Assembly: GCA_002685255.1 (NCBI GenBank)
Contig: NYWU01000030.1
Span: forward strand, 62,001 to 126,000
Length of the DNA stretch: 64,000 nt
Direction: 5' to 3'
Source of the DNA: Idiomarinaceae bacterium
GTDB taxonomy: Bacteria > Pseudomonadota > Gammaproteobacteria > Enterobacterales > Alteromonadaceae
Part shown: positions 9,159 through 17,196 of the stretch, piece after piece
Layout: every line of letters begins with the position of its first letter
Numbering within the stretch: position 1 is the stretch's first letter
Notes under the pieces: model-generated
What the model saw: the letters and a program-made list of their open reading frames with translations, nothing else
Told to the model about the DNA's origin: nothing
Databases searched by the model: none
Position numbers and translations under genes: made by a program

Positions 9159-10091
9159 TTACCAAGAAAAATCGTGACGTATACCGATAGAAAGGTAGTC
9201 TTCTGTTAACTGCTGCCGGATATCGCGGTTACGCGCGGTGTAAAAAGCAAACAAACGCGTATTGTCGCCGAGATAATAATCACTTCCGACAGAGATCGAA
9301 TGATCTCGGTCGTCATCTTTAATAACTTGATACTGAATCTTAGGCACCCACGCCCCATAGCGTTTTGCGGCACTGACCAAAACGCCCTGAGCACTGATAA
9401 TACCATCAACTGACTGATAATCTTGCGCAGCAAAACCGAGCTTAATATCATTCACTTTAGTAGCGAAAGAGAATTGCACGATGTCAAAGCCATCGACCTC
9501 ATTATCAAATGCTAGCGCGGCATAGATGTCGCTGCTTTTGAGCTTCTCATCACCGTAGATCAGACCAAAGGATTGACCATTATCTACGCCTTCATCGTCC
9601 GAAAACACGTAGGTAAAGCCCAGTTTGAAGCCTTTATAGGCGGGCGAGTAATAAGTCAGACTGTTATCAGCGCGAACTTCACCTTCGAACAAGTACTTAA
9701 GGTCTGCGGTATAGTCTTTGAACTGGTCAATAGCGCCTTGAGAGTCTTTCAGGAAGGTATCGTAACGGCCCAGCATGACAGTACCAAAGTCGCCACGTAA
9801 ACCAACGATTTGATTACGGTCACTAATAGAGTCATCTTCATCAAAGCCTGCGAGGTCTACGCCCCACTCAAATTGATAGAACACTTCAAGATTATTATCG
9901 AGCGACTGCTGGCCTTTTAAGCCAAAGCGTGAAGAGTAGCTTTTGACCTCCGTATCATCTTGGTCCGCAATATCGCTGTATAACAAGCCGACGTTGGCAC
10001 GACCATAAACAGTAAGCGCATCACTGTTATCGTCAGCGTATGCGCTTACCGAGCTGCACACCAGTGCTGCATACATAAAATATCGAAACAT
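9159..10091 (-). CDS. outer-membrane porin, general diffusion type
   Basis: A 310-residue trimeric-porin-like beta-barrel protein. The signal peptide MFRYFMYAALVCSSVSAYA is cleaved before DD. The mature protein opens with LTVYGRANVGL, the usual first strand of OmpC/PhoE-type porins of marine gammaproteobacteria. It contains many alternating strands, an internal GLRGDFGTVMLGRYDT (the loop-3 area) and ends in IGIRHDFSW, whose terminal aromatic residue is the BAM insertion signal. The GTG at 10098-10100 is in frame, but the ATG at 10089-10091 fits the signal peptide better. It lies between a likely PhoB-driven TonB operon and phoB, so it may be a phosphate-induced porin. A degenerate PhoB-like repeat at 10181-10198 is weak. 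Confidence 0.88.
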   Translation of the reverse strand: MFRYFMYAALVCSSVSAYADDNSDALTVYGRANVGLLYSDIADQDDTEVKSYSSRFGLKGQQSLDNNLEVFYQFEWGVDLAGFDEDDSISDRNQIVGLRGDFGTVMLGRYDTFLKDSQGAIDQFKDYTADLKYLFEGEVRADNSLTYYSPAYKGFKLGFTYVFSDDEGVDNGQSFGLIYGDEKLKSSDIYAALAFDNEVDGFDIVQFSFATKVNDIKLGFAAQDYQSVDGIISAQGVLVSAAKRYGAWVPKIQYQVIKDDDRDHSISVGSDYYLGDNTRLFAFYTARNRDIRQQLTEDYLSIGIRHDFSW

Positions 10092-10236
10092 AAAATCCAC
10101 ACGATTGTTTCAGTTATTAATCGTAGTTTACGGGCTTCTTAGGAAACTACGCCTAAAAATGAACGTTTAGTTAAAACACCGTGTAGATTTTATTACAGTT
10201 TTCTTACTTTATGTACCTTTTATTGCAAAAGTGTGA

Positions 10237-11502
10237 CTAATTCATTGCGGTTTCGTTAACGCGCTGTTGGTAATCGACCTGACTCTTTGCGTACCGCTGC
10301 CACTGCTGCGCTGCCGCCTTACTCTCGGGGAATTCAATGGCTTTAGCAAATGAGTCAACAGCGTCCTCATAATGACGCTGGTTAACTGCGGCCATTCCCT
10401 GAAGTAACCATAAGTTACCCTCATTACGCACCTCACCCTTCTCAAGGGCCTTTTTAGCTAACATGGTCGCGCGCTCGTTTTTGTCCAGATTGAGTGCAAC
10501 GTGTGCTGCCTGAGCTAGCATCTCACCATCTTCGCTAACTTCGTCAGCCCATAAATAAGCATCCAGCGCTTGCTGATATTCCCGCGCCTGCATCAAACTT
10601 TGCGCATAGAACTTACGGTTGGCTAAATTCGCTTCCATTTTTTCAGCGTCAAAGCCATCTCGCATAATTTTTGCAGCTTTGTAAGGCAACTGATTAATAT
10701 AATAAACCTGAGCAAGATTACGTAATTCTCCTGCCGTATCGATGAACCCTTGCTGGTTTGCGGCTTCAAGCACTGCCAGTTGCTTTTTACTCTGCTCAAG
10801 TTGGCCATAAACTCCTGCTAGTTGTAGCCAATATTCCGGTTTACTATAGAGTTTTACTAAACGCTCCAGTACCGCTGCCACTTGCTCAGTTTGCTTCAGT
10901 TCATAATGAATAGCGCGAGCGAGTATTAACCAGTTCTCTTGTGGCGCTTTGTCTTCTTGATCAGCTGCCGTAATTGCTTTCTGAATAAATGGCAATGCTT
11001 CAGCAAACTGTTCAGCTTGGTATAATGCTTGAGCTTTAAGTACCCACGCTTTACTCAACTCGTCCGCCTTAGCGACCTTTTCCCAACGGTCCAAGTAACC
11101 GAGTGTCTCCTCGAAATCGCCTTGGGTCAGACTTAACTGTGCCAGGCTAAACAATGTGTTCTTTTTTAAAGAGACAGGAATCGGCGACTCCTCAACCACC
11201 TTGGCAAAGTAATCGATGGCTTTATCCACTTGCTCGTTGTCGTAATAGGTGTAGCCGTAGAAGTTCCAGAGCATCGCACGTTCATAGCTATTCATGCTAT
11301 CTGCACGATCCTCGACCGACTTCAACGCAGCTAAACCGGCTTGCACACCATTATCTTCTGCTTCTTTTTGTGCACGAGCTAACTGGCTATATACTTTCTC
11401 ACGCAATGCCGGTACGCGTTCCGTTGTCTGGGCCAGCACAGGCTGAACGAGCGTTGTACCTACAACCCAAGCAATTACGCCACTTAATAAAAGATGTTTC
11501 AT
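10237..11502 (-). CDS. periplasmic TPR-repeat protein of the TonB operon
   Basis: A 421-residue exported protein: signal peptide about 1-24 (cleavage after VLA), then helical tetratricopeptide repeats almost to the end, for example MLWNFYGYTYYDNEQVDKAI and LWLLQGMAAVNQRHYEDAVD. TPR proteins in this position accompany the TtpC-TonB2-type systems of Vibrio and Alteromonadales; they are thought to scaffold the complex in the periplasm, but the exact role is not known to me. It is the last gene of the DUF3450-ExbB-ExbB-ExbD-TonB-TPR series, 13 bases after tonB. No terminator is visible after it, so transcription may continue into the porin. Confidence 0.85.
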   Translation of the reverse strand: MKHLLLSGVIAWVVGTTLVQPVLAQTTERVPALREKVYSQLARAQKEAEDNGVQAGLAALKSVEDRADSMNSYERAMLWNFYGYTYYDNEQVDKAIDYFAKVVEESPIPVSLKKNTLFSLAQLSLTQGDFEETLGYLDRWEKVAKADELSKAWVLKAQALYQAEQFAEALPFIQKAITAADQEDKAPQENWLILARAIHYELKQTEQVAAVLERLVKLYSKPEYWLQLAGVYGQLEQSKKQLAVLEAANQQGFIDTAGELRNLAQVYYINQLPYKAAKIMRDGFDAEKMEANLANRKFYAQSLMQAREYQQALDAYLWADEVSEDGEMLAQAAHVALNLDKNERATMLAKKALEKGEVRNEGNLWLLQGMAAVNQRHYEDAVDSFAKAIEFPESKAAAQQWQRYAKSQVDYQQRVNETAMN

Positions 11503-11515
11503 TGCTCACCTCACC

Positions 11516-12118
11516 TTAATTCATTTCGAAGGTCATGCGGTTGCGGACCCCTTCTACTTCTACCGGCTCACCGTCGATAACCCGTGGCTTATACTTAAAC
11601 TTCAACACCGCTTCCATGGCTGAGTCCTCAAATATCCCCTGTGGCTCTGCTTCAACAACCACGGGGTTTTTCACCGAGCCCTGTTTGGTCACAGTAAACT
11701 CGACTACCACATAGCCCTCAATTCCTCGTTGCAGCGCACGACGAGGATACGTCGCCTGAACTTTAACGATAGGCAAATACTCGCCATCGCTCGCTTGTAG
11801 AGACGCGCCATTACCAATATCCGCACTGGCGCTGACATCGGCGCTAAAGTCATACGACCCCGAGCTATCCGTATCAACATCCGAACTCATGTCGGGTTGT
11901 GGTAAGTCTTCCGGTGGCTGCTCAGGTTCCGGCGGACGTTCTGGTTTGCGTTCTTTTTCCTGCACCTGTTCAGGTTCAGGTGTGCGCACAAAGTCCAAAA
12001 CACTGCCCTTTACCGGCTCCGACATCGCGCCCTCGCCTGAGCTAATTAACGACTGCATTAAATAGAACAGCCCAATGGTGACTGCGGCGGCAACTAATAG
12101 CGCGGCAATATATCTCAT
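11516..12118 (-). CDS. tonB: TonB-type energy transducer (TonB2-like)
   Basis: A 200-residue protein with one N-terminal membrane anchor (about 4-24), a Pro/Glu/Lys-rich stretch (about 47-75, for example PERPPEPEQPPEDLP) that spans the periplasm, and a C-terminal TonB domain (about 110-200). The domain has the usual YPRRALQRGIEGYVVVEFTV strand-helix core and ends KPRVIDGEPVEVEGVRNRMTFEMN-like. It carries the proton-motive signal from ExbB/ExbD to outer-membrane receptors. Short TonB proteins with this layout are the TonB2 type. It sits 2 bases after exbD. Confidence 0.93.
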   Translation of the reverse strand: MRYIAALLVAAAVTIGLFYLMQSLISSGEGAMSEPVKGSVLDFVRTPEPEQVQEKERKPERPPEPEQPPEDLPQPDMSSDVDTDSSGSYDFSADVSASADIGNGASLQASDGEYLPIVKVQATYPRRALQRGIEGYVVVEFTVTKQGSVKNPVVVEAEPQGIFEDSAMEAVLKFKYKPRVIDGEPVEVEGVRNRMTFEMN

Positions 12119-12120
12119 AG

Positions 12121-12528
12121 TTACTGCTCATCCGTTGCTACTGAAACATCAAACACGCCGGCAGCACGTGCCGCATCCATGACCTCAATTAAGGTCTTAG
12201 TATTTGATTCCTCATCCGCTTGAATAACGACGGATCCTTGCGGATTTTCGGCATAAAGACGTTCGATATTCGCTTGAACCGCACGTAAATCAATCTGACG
12301 CTTATTAATCCAAACTTCATTCGAGTCACTGATTGCCACCAAAATATTGGCGCGATTCTTCTGCACAGCAGTCGCTGCGTCTGGACGGTTAACATCAATA
12401 CCCGACTCTTTCACGAATGAGGCTGTCACGATGAAGAAGATCAACATGATAAAAACGACGTCGAGCATCGGCGTCATGTCGATAGCGCTCTCTTCTTCTT
12501 CAACTAAGTTGGCAAAATGCTGTTTCAT
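12121..12528 (-). CDS. exbD: ExbD/TolR-type proton channel subunit
   Basis: A 135-residue biopolymer-transport protein with one membrane segment. The conserved motif AIDMTPMLDVVFIMLIFFIV carries the proton-path aspartate (Asp23). The periplasmic domain (about 45-135) has the ExbD fold, ending in helix AARAAGVFDVSVATDEQ. It forms the energising channel with the ExbB protein encoded 1 base upstream. Confidence 0.94.
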   Translation of the reverse strand: MKQHFANLVEEEESAIDMTPMLDVVFIMLIFFIVTASFVKESGIDVNRPDAATAVQKNRANILVAISDSNEVWINKRQIDLRAVQANIERLYAENPQGSVVIQADEESNTKTLIEVMDAARAAGVFDVSVATDEQ

Positions 12529-12529
12529 A

Positions 12530-13060
12530 TCAGTGACGCTCCAATAAAATTCGATCTTCTAGTTTCATTCGCTCGCGGCGTGTCGTCCGTTGCAACCAAG
12601 TTGCGGCGAATACTCCAGATAGTGCTCCGACCATACCGGCCATCGTTGGGATTGTGGCTTTAGAAACACCCGATGCCATTGAGCGAGCACTTCCTGTACC
12701 TGTGATAGCCATCACGTCAAACACTTCGATCATGCCGGTCACGGTACCCATTAATCCAAGCAAAGGACACAAAGCGACTAATGCCTTTATCACTGGCAGG
12801 TTGCCGCCTAGCCCCAGCGCAACACGAGAAATCATCGCCTGACGAATTTGTTCAGCATTCCACGACGATTTATCGTCACGCTCTTTCCAGCGTTTGCGCG
12901 CATCTTTGACCGCTTTACGGTGGCCATTGAAAAAGTAGAAAATTCGCTCGAGTATCATCAGCCACATGCTGAAGATTAGGATTCCGATGACCAGCAGGAC
13001 ATGCCCGCCGGCCTCGATGAAATCTCTAATCGCATTGCTGAATTCAATCAGAAATAACAC
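12530..13060 (-). CDS. exbB: ExbB/TolQ/MotA-type channel protein (short)
   Basis: A 176-residue ExbB2-type protein with three membrane segments. The N-terminus FSNAIRDFIEAGGHVLLVIG is a typical short periplasmic helix. The conserved C-terminal part contains LCPLLGLMGTVTGMIEVFDV and MASGVSKATIPTMAGMVGAL, the two pore helices of the family. The start codon is GTG. It is one of two ExbB-like proteins in this operon; this compact one is the true ExbB partner of ExbD. Confidence 0.92.
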   Translation of the reverse strand: MLFLIEFSNAIRDFIEAGGHVLLVIGILIFSMWLMILERIFYFFNGHRKAVKDARKRWKERDDKSSWNAEQIRQAMISRVALGLGGNLPVIKALVALCPLLGLMGTVTGMIEVFDVMAITGTGSARSMASGVSKATIPTMAGMVGALSGVFAATWLQRTTRRERMKLEDRILLERH

Positions 13061-13062
13061 GA

Positions 13063-14439
13063 CTATTCTCCTCGCTCAGAGCGTTCAGCAATAATGCCTG
13101 ATGCTTGCTCCTGCAAAATGTGGATCATGTTTTTACTGCGTGTATGTAACATTGCGAATAGCAACGTCATCGGAATCGCGACAACAAGACCGAGTACTGT
13201 AGTCACCAATGCTTGCGAGATACCACCCGCCATCATTTTCGGGTCACCCGTACCAAACAAGGTAATTGCTTGGAAGGTATTAATCATACCGGTTACTGTA
13301 CCCAATAGACCCATCAACGGAGCGACAACCGAGATGATCTTGATAAACGTGAGGTTGCGGGTAATCTTCGGTACTTCGCGTAAGATGCCCTCACTCAGTT
13401 TGAGCTCAAGTGTTTCAGTATCCGCATCCGGGAACTTGTCTTTGATCAGCATGACACGACCCAGTGGGTTGTCTTCTTTTGGCTGCGGTGCTTTAAGTTG
13501 GCGTTTTACTTTGTTGCCAATAAGCATAAGTGATACGAAACGCTCAAGTGCAATCAACAAGCCGATTAAGCCGAGTCCCAGAATGATGTAGCCCACAGTT
13601 CCACCTTGGTCGACACGCTCTTTTAAGCTTGGCGCCTGCACCAACAATCCAAGAATCGAGCCGCCCGTTGGATCCAAGCCAAACGCGACCACGCCATTTG
13701 AGGCGTCTTGCAACTCATCAGCACTCTCGGTAAAGCGACCTGCCGGCTGACGGACTAATTCAGCGATGTTTCCGGTGGTTGCGTTATATTCAAGGTATGC
13801 GCCATCTGAAACAAGGTTGAACGCCCCTACACGCAAGACGTCTTCGACATCTTTCTCACCATCAGCTTCAGTCACAGGCGCTGAGAATTCCGCAATTTTG
13901 CCTGACTCGGTCATTTCTTTTTGTAGCGCCAGCCACACTTTCTCAATATCTTCGATCGAGGCGAGCTTAGAGGAGTTACTGATTTGCTCAGAAAGTTGCT
14001 TTAGCTCGTCAGAACGGCCAGGGTACTGCGCTGAAATAACGGAGTTTTGGAAGCTGCCAGCAGCATCATTAGTCACCTGCTGTAATACACCAAAGAGCTC
14101 TTTCAATGAGCCCATGCTTTGCGTCAAGGTATCTTGCAAGTTACCTAATTTAGTCTCATTGCTTTCAAAGCGTGTCTCTAAGTCTGACGCTTGTTGCTCA
14201 AGCGCTTGACGCTGTGCGATGGCATCACGCAACATTTGCTTTTGCTCTTGCTCCTGCTGACGGAAACGCTCTAAGCGAGCTTTGTTTTCTTCCGACTGTG
14301 CGTACTTACCTTGCTGAAGCTGCTCAAGCAACTGGTCAAGGTTGATTGGATCTTGCGGTTTAGGTGCCGCTTGCGCGCCAGCTACCAAACCTAAAGTTAG
14401 TGCTGCGCTGATTAATAGCTTGATTGGTTTCATCGACAT
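13063..14439 (-). CDS. TtpC-like long ExbB/MotA-family protein with periplasmic coiled coil
   Basis: 458 residues. A signal-like N-terminal segment (about 5-25) precedes a long coiled coil (about 45-150, Gln/Glu-rich), a mixed domain, a membrane segment near 280-300 and a C-terminal MotA/TolQ/ExbB domain with VAPLMGLLGTVTGMINTFQA and GGISQALVTTVLGLVVAIP. This is the layout of TtpC, the extra component that Vibrio TonB2 systems need for iron-siderophore uptake. It probably extends the ExbB channel into the periplasm. The start ATG has GGAG seven bases upstream. It begins 11 bases after the DUF3450 gene. Confidence 0.88.
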   Translation of the reverse strand: MSMKPIKLLISAALTLGLVAGAQAAPKPQDPINLDQLLEQLQQGKYAQSEENKARLERFRQQEQEQKQMLRDAIAQRQALEQQASDLETRFESNETKLGNLQDTLTQSMGSLKELFGVLQQVTNDAAGSFQNSVISAQYPGRSDELKQLSEQISNSSKLASIEDIEKVWLALQKEMTESGKIAEFSAPVTEADGEKDVEDVLRVGAFNLVSDGAYLEYNATTGNIAELVRQPAGRFTESADELQDASNGVVAFGLDPTGGSILGLLVQAPSLKERVDQGGTVGYIILGLGLIGLLIALERFVSLMLIGNKVKRQLKAPQPKEDNPLGRVMLIKDKFPDADTETLELKLSEGILREVPKITRNLTFIKIISVVAPLMGLLGTVTGMINTFQAITLFGTGDPKMMAGGISQALVTTVLGLVVAIPMTLLFAMLHTRSKNMIHILQEQASGIIAERSERGE

Positions 14440-14450
14440 CTTAGGACTCC

Positions 14451-15236
14451 TTAATCGGCAGCGTTAGTTGACGCAGTTTTATTCACGACGAGCGGTAGCA
14501 TCAACATATCTGGAGCGACCTGCTTACGTGCGATACGGATGGCAGTTTCAACAGCAGGGCGATGAGCCTGGTCAAGCTCCATCCACTGTTTGCTGTCGTT
14601 ATCCCAAATACCGAGGTGCTGCCCATCGCGTGACTTATAAATCAACGCCACACGACCTACGCGTAAGAACGTTACATCTTGCACTTGCCCATCGACAGAG
14701 TGCTCTGCCGTATAAGCCTCAATGTTACGACCGTAATCGGTCTCAATTTGATAAGCTTCCATAACGCGACGGAATTTCTCAGACACATCAACGTTGGCTT
14801 TGCCCATCAACTCACGCAAACCCGCGATGCGTTCATCTCGTTCTTGCTCTAAAAACGGTACATCGAGTTCGATAAAGTTATCGAGTGCATCAACCATACG
14901 AATCATCAAAGGAGTGATTTGGCGCTCAACGTAGCTCACTTGGTCAATCGATTGATTCAAGTCAGCCATCTCAACCTGTTGGTCGTTGATCTGGTTTTGA
15001 AGTTGGTTGGTGTAAACTTGCAGACCTTCAATTTCTTTCATGATCTGCTTGTACTGCTGCATGCGCTCTTGCATGGAGTCAGAGATTTTGTCTACAGTGA
15101 GCTGAGCCTCGCGTGCAGACTCATTGATATCGGAGGCGTTCTCAACGACTGGTTCTAAGGTTTTATCCTGTGCCAATGCCGATGTTGATAGAACGCAAGC
15201 CATCGCAATGGCTGTACTTGTCGCTAGCAACTTCAT
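14451..15236 (-). CDS. DUF3450 exported coiled-coil protein
   Basis: 261 residues: a signal peptide (about 1-22, cleavage after ALA), a heptad-rich coiled coil (about 40-115, including YTNQLQNQINDQQVEMADLN), then a compact C-terminal domain ending in PLVVNKTASTNAAD. It matches DUF3450, which almost always heads TonB operons with two ExbB-like proteins in marine gammaproteobacteria. The biochemical role is unknown to me; together with the coiled coil of the next protein it may form a periplasmic rod. It is the first gene of the operon and lies about 75 bases behind four PhoB-like repeats. Confidence 0.85.
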   Translation of the reverse strand: MKLLATSTAIAMACVLSTSALAQDKTLEPVVENASDINESAREAQLTVDKISDSMQERMQQYKQIMKEIEGLQVYTNQLQNQINDQQVEMADLNQSIDQVSYVERQITPLMIRMVDALDNFIELDVPFLEQERDERIAGLRELMGKANVDVSEKFRRVMEAYQIETDYGRNIEAYTAEHSVDGQVQDVTFLRVGRVALIYKSRDGQHLGIWDNDSKQWMELDQAHRPAVETAIRIARKQVAPDMLMLPLVVNKTASTNAAD

Positions 15237-15309
15237 ATGTGACCCTTTACTTAGGTTGGTGAATTTTTAAACACCCAGATGAAAGATGCGACAACTTTAG
15301 TGATTTTTC

Positions 15310-15349
15310 GTGACAGCTTAATGACGTAAATATGTCAACTTTGTGACAA
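15310..15349 (-). promoter_or_regulatory. tandem PhoB boxes before the TonB operon
   Basis: On the minus strand four 7-mers follow each other at exact 11-bp steps: TTGTCAC, TTGACAT, ACGTCAT and CTGTCAC. This is two adjoining PhoB boxes on one helical face, the arrangement used where two PhoB dimers bind side by side. They end about 74 bases before the DUF3450 start. A -10 is less clear (possibly ACTAAA, around 15297-15302). Confidence 0.75.
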
Positions 15350-15372
15350 CGATAAAGATTGCGTCTGTAAGC

Positions 15373-15406
15373 CTAATCGATTAGTTTAAAGAGAGTCTTT
15401 AAACTA
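15373..15406. promoter_or_regulatory. two overlapping palindromes before the sensor kinase
   Basis: CTAATCGATTAG (15373-15384) is a perfect 12-bp palindrome. It runs into TAGTTTAAAGA / TCTTTAAACTA (15382-15392 and 15396-15406), an 11-bp inverted repeat around GAG. They lie between the PhoB boxes of the leftward operon and the rightward kinase gene, 30 bases before its ATG. They may be repressor or activator sites, or a leader hairpin. Confidence 0.5.
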
Positions 15407-15435
15407 GGTAAGCGGCACTTAAATTATAACTTATT

Positions 15436-17184
15436 ATGGCTTACAAAAGCATATCTTATTCGCTTCTCACCCGCGTTCTGTCTGTCTATTTTTTACTAAC
15501 GCTTACAGTCACAGCGGTACAAATTGGTGCAGAATATTTTGACACTAAACGTGTGTTAGTCGCCGAACTGCAAAACCAACAAAGTACCTTTAATGGTTCA
15601 CTGACGCGTTCCTTGTGGGAGTTCAATACCCCCCAAATTGAGACCATCGCTGACGGTCTAATCAGCATTCCGGCAATTGCGGGTGTGTTAATAAGAGACG
15701 AAAGTGGTAAGCCTGTTATTCAAATTGGTGAAACCTTACCCGTGGATAATTTACCTGAACGCGCTTCCGAAGGTTATGTCGTTCCCGAGGAAAACGGCAC
15801 CTTTGGTTTCTACAATGCGCTGATTTTTGAGTTTTCTGGCCACTCAACTCGGGTGGGCGATGTATCACTCTTTACCACCCGCGATATTGCCATCGACCGC
15901 ATCAAGATCAGCCTCGCATTTATTGTCGGTAATGCGATTATAAAAAGTGCGTTCTTACTTATCCTTTTTACCATCGCGTTCCAACGCATGCTTAACCAAC
16001 CCTTAAACGATCTCACTCGACAAATTAATAGTTTTCGGTTGGATAATTTAGACGCGTCACGCATCAAACTCGATGAACGACATCACAATGAGTTGGTACT
16101 GATTGAGCAAGCATACAATCAACTCATCGATAACATTGAAGACTATCAAGAAGATCTAGAGCGGACACAGCATAAACTTAAGTTAGCCAACCGCCAATTA
16201 GATGAACAAAATGCTATCCTCGAACAGGAAGTTGCTCGGAAAACCTCGCGTTTAAGTCAGGTGATGCTTGACCTCGAGCAGCGCAAAAATGAATTGGAAA
16301 TTCGGCAAGAAAAACTGGAACGAGAAATCAGTCAACGCCGTGCGATGGAAACTAATTTGCGCGAATCGAACGATCGGCTTCAGTCGTCACTCGATCATCT
16401 TAAAAATACTCAACAACAACTTATTGAATCCGAGAAAATGGCTTCTTTAGGTGGTCTTGTCGCGGGTATTACACACGACGTAAACACACCCATCGGTATT
16501 AGCGTAACGGCTAACTCGTTTTTAAAAGAGAAACTCGAAAACCTTGATCGCATGCTAAACGACAAAACATTAACGCAAGCACAACTGGGCAAATATATAG
16601 AAGAAAGTCGTGAAAGCATTCAACTACTTGAGAATAACCTTAATAGAGCATCAGAGCTTATCAGTAGCTTTAAGCAAGTGGCAGTTGATCAAACATCAGA
16701 TGCTATTCGCGACATTGATTTAAAACGTTACGTAGGCGATCTGGTTCAGTCATTGCAACCGCAACTCAAAAAACAAAATCACCATGTGCGCATTGATTGT
16801 CCTGACGACTTATATGTTCGCTGTACAGCCGGTGCGTTGTCGCAAATTTTTACTAACCTGATTATGAATTCCATACTGCACGGATTCGAGGGCATCAGTG
16901 AAGGTGAAATGCATATTGAAATCCGTACTGAAACCGATGCTAATCAGACCGACAGACTCCATGTGGTATACTCCGATAACGGTCACGGTATGAATGAAGA
17001 GCAGCTAGAGAAACTGTTCGACCCATTCTTCACAACCAAGCTAAACCAAGGCGGTAGTGGCTTAGGCACGCATATCGTTCGCAACCTAGTCACACAAACA
17101 TTGGACGGCGAAATCACCGCTTCTAGTGAGCCGGGTCAAGGTTTAACGTATCGGTTCTCCTTCCCAATCATTATCTTAAGATAA
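15436..17184 (+). CDS. membrane sensor histidine kinase with long coiled coil
   Basis: 582 residues. One membrane segment (about 9-31), a periplasmic sensor domain (about 35-155), a second membrane segment (about 158-183), then a HAMP-like region and a long coiled coil (about 215-335). HisKA holds LVAGITHDVNTPIGIS with His347 as likely phosphoacceptor. The ATPase has NLIMNSILHGF, DNGHGMN and GSGLGTHIV. The LxxGITHxxNTPIG form is typical of kinases resembling the GAF/7TMR class in Vibrio and Shewanella. No response regulator is adjacent, so the partner is unknown. It starts divergently from the PhoB-controlled TonB operon and 12 bases before rdgC, which may share its transcript. Confidence 0.85.
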   Translation: MAYKSISYSLLTRVLSVYFLLTLTVTAVQIGAEYFDTKRVLVAELQNQQSTFNGSLTRSLWEFNTPQIETIADGLISIPAIAGVLIRDESGKPVIQIGETLPVDNLPERASEGYVVPEENGTFGFYNALIFEFSGHSTRVGDVSLFTTRDIAIDRIKISLAFIVGNAIIKSAFLLILFTIAFQRMLNQPLNDLTRQINSFRLDNLDASRIKLDERHHNELVLIEQAYNQLIDNIEDYQEDLERTQHKLKLANRQLDEQNAILEQEVARKTSRLSQVMLDLEQRKNELEIRQEKLEREISQRRAMETNLRESNDRLQSSLDHLKNTQQQLIESEKMASLGGLVAGITHDVNTPIGISVTANSFLKEKLENLDRMLNDKTLTQAQLGKYIEESRESIQLLENNLNRASELISSFKQVAVDQTSDAIRDIDLKRYVGDLVQSLQPQLKKQNHHVRIDCPDDLYVRCTAGALSQIFTNLIMNSILHGFEGISEGEMHIEIRTETDANQTDRLHVVYSDNGHGMNEEQLEKLFDPFFTTKLNQGGSGLGTHIVRNLVTQTLDGEITASSEPGQGLTYRFSFPIIILR

Positions 17185-17196
17185 AGGCGCTTAATT

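Noticed and set aside
10181-10198. PhoB-like repeat before the porin (minus-strand CTGTAAT and TCTACAC, 11 bp apart)
   Set aside because: Only the first half fits; the second keeps too few bases to list as a site. Mentioned in the porin entry only.
13094-14209. Long open frames on the plus strand (165 and 147 codons) opposite the TtpC-like gene
   Set aside because: They lie wholly antisense to a gene with clear ExbB-family motifs, have low-complexity Ser-rich translations and no ribosome-binding site or family resemblance.
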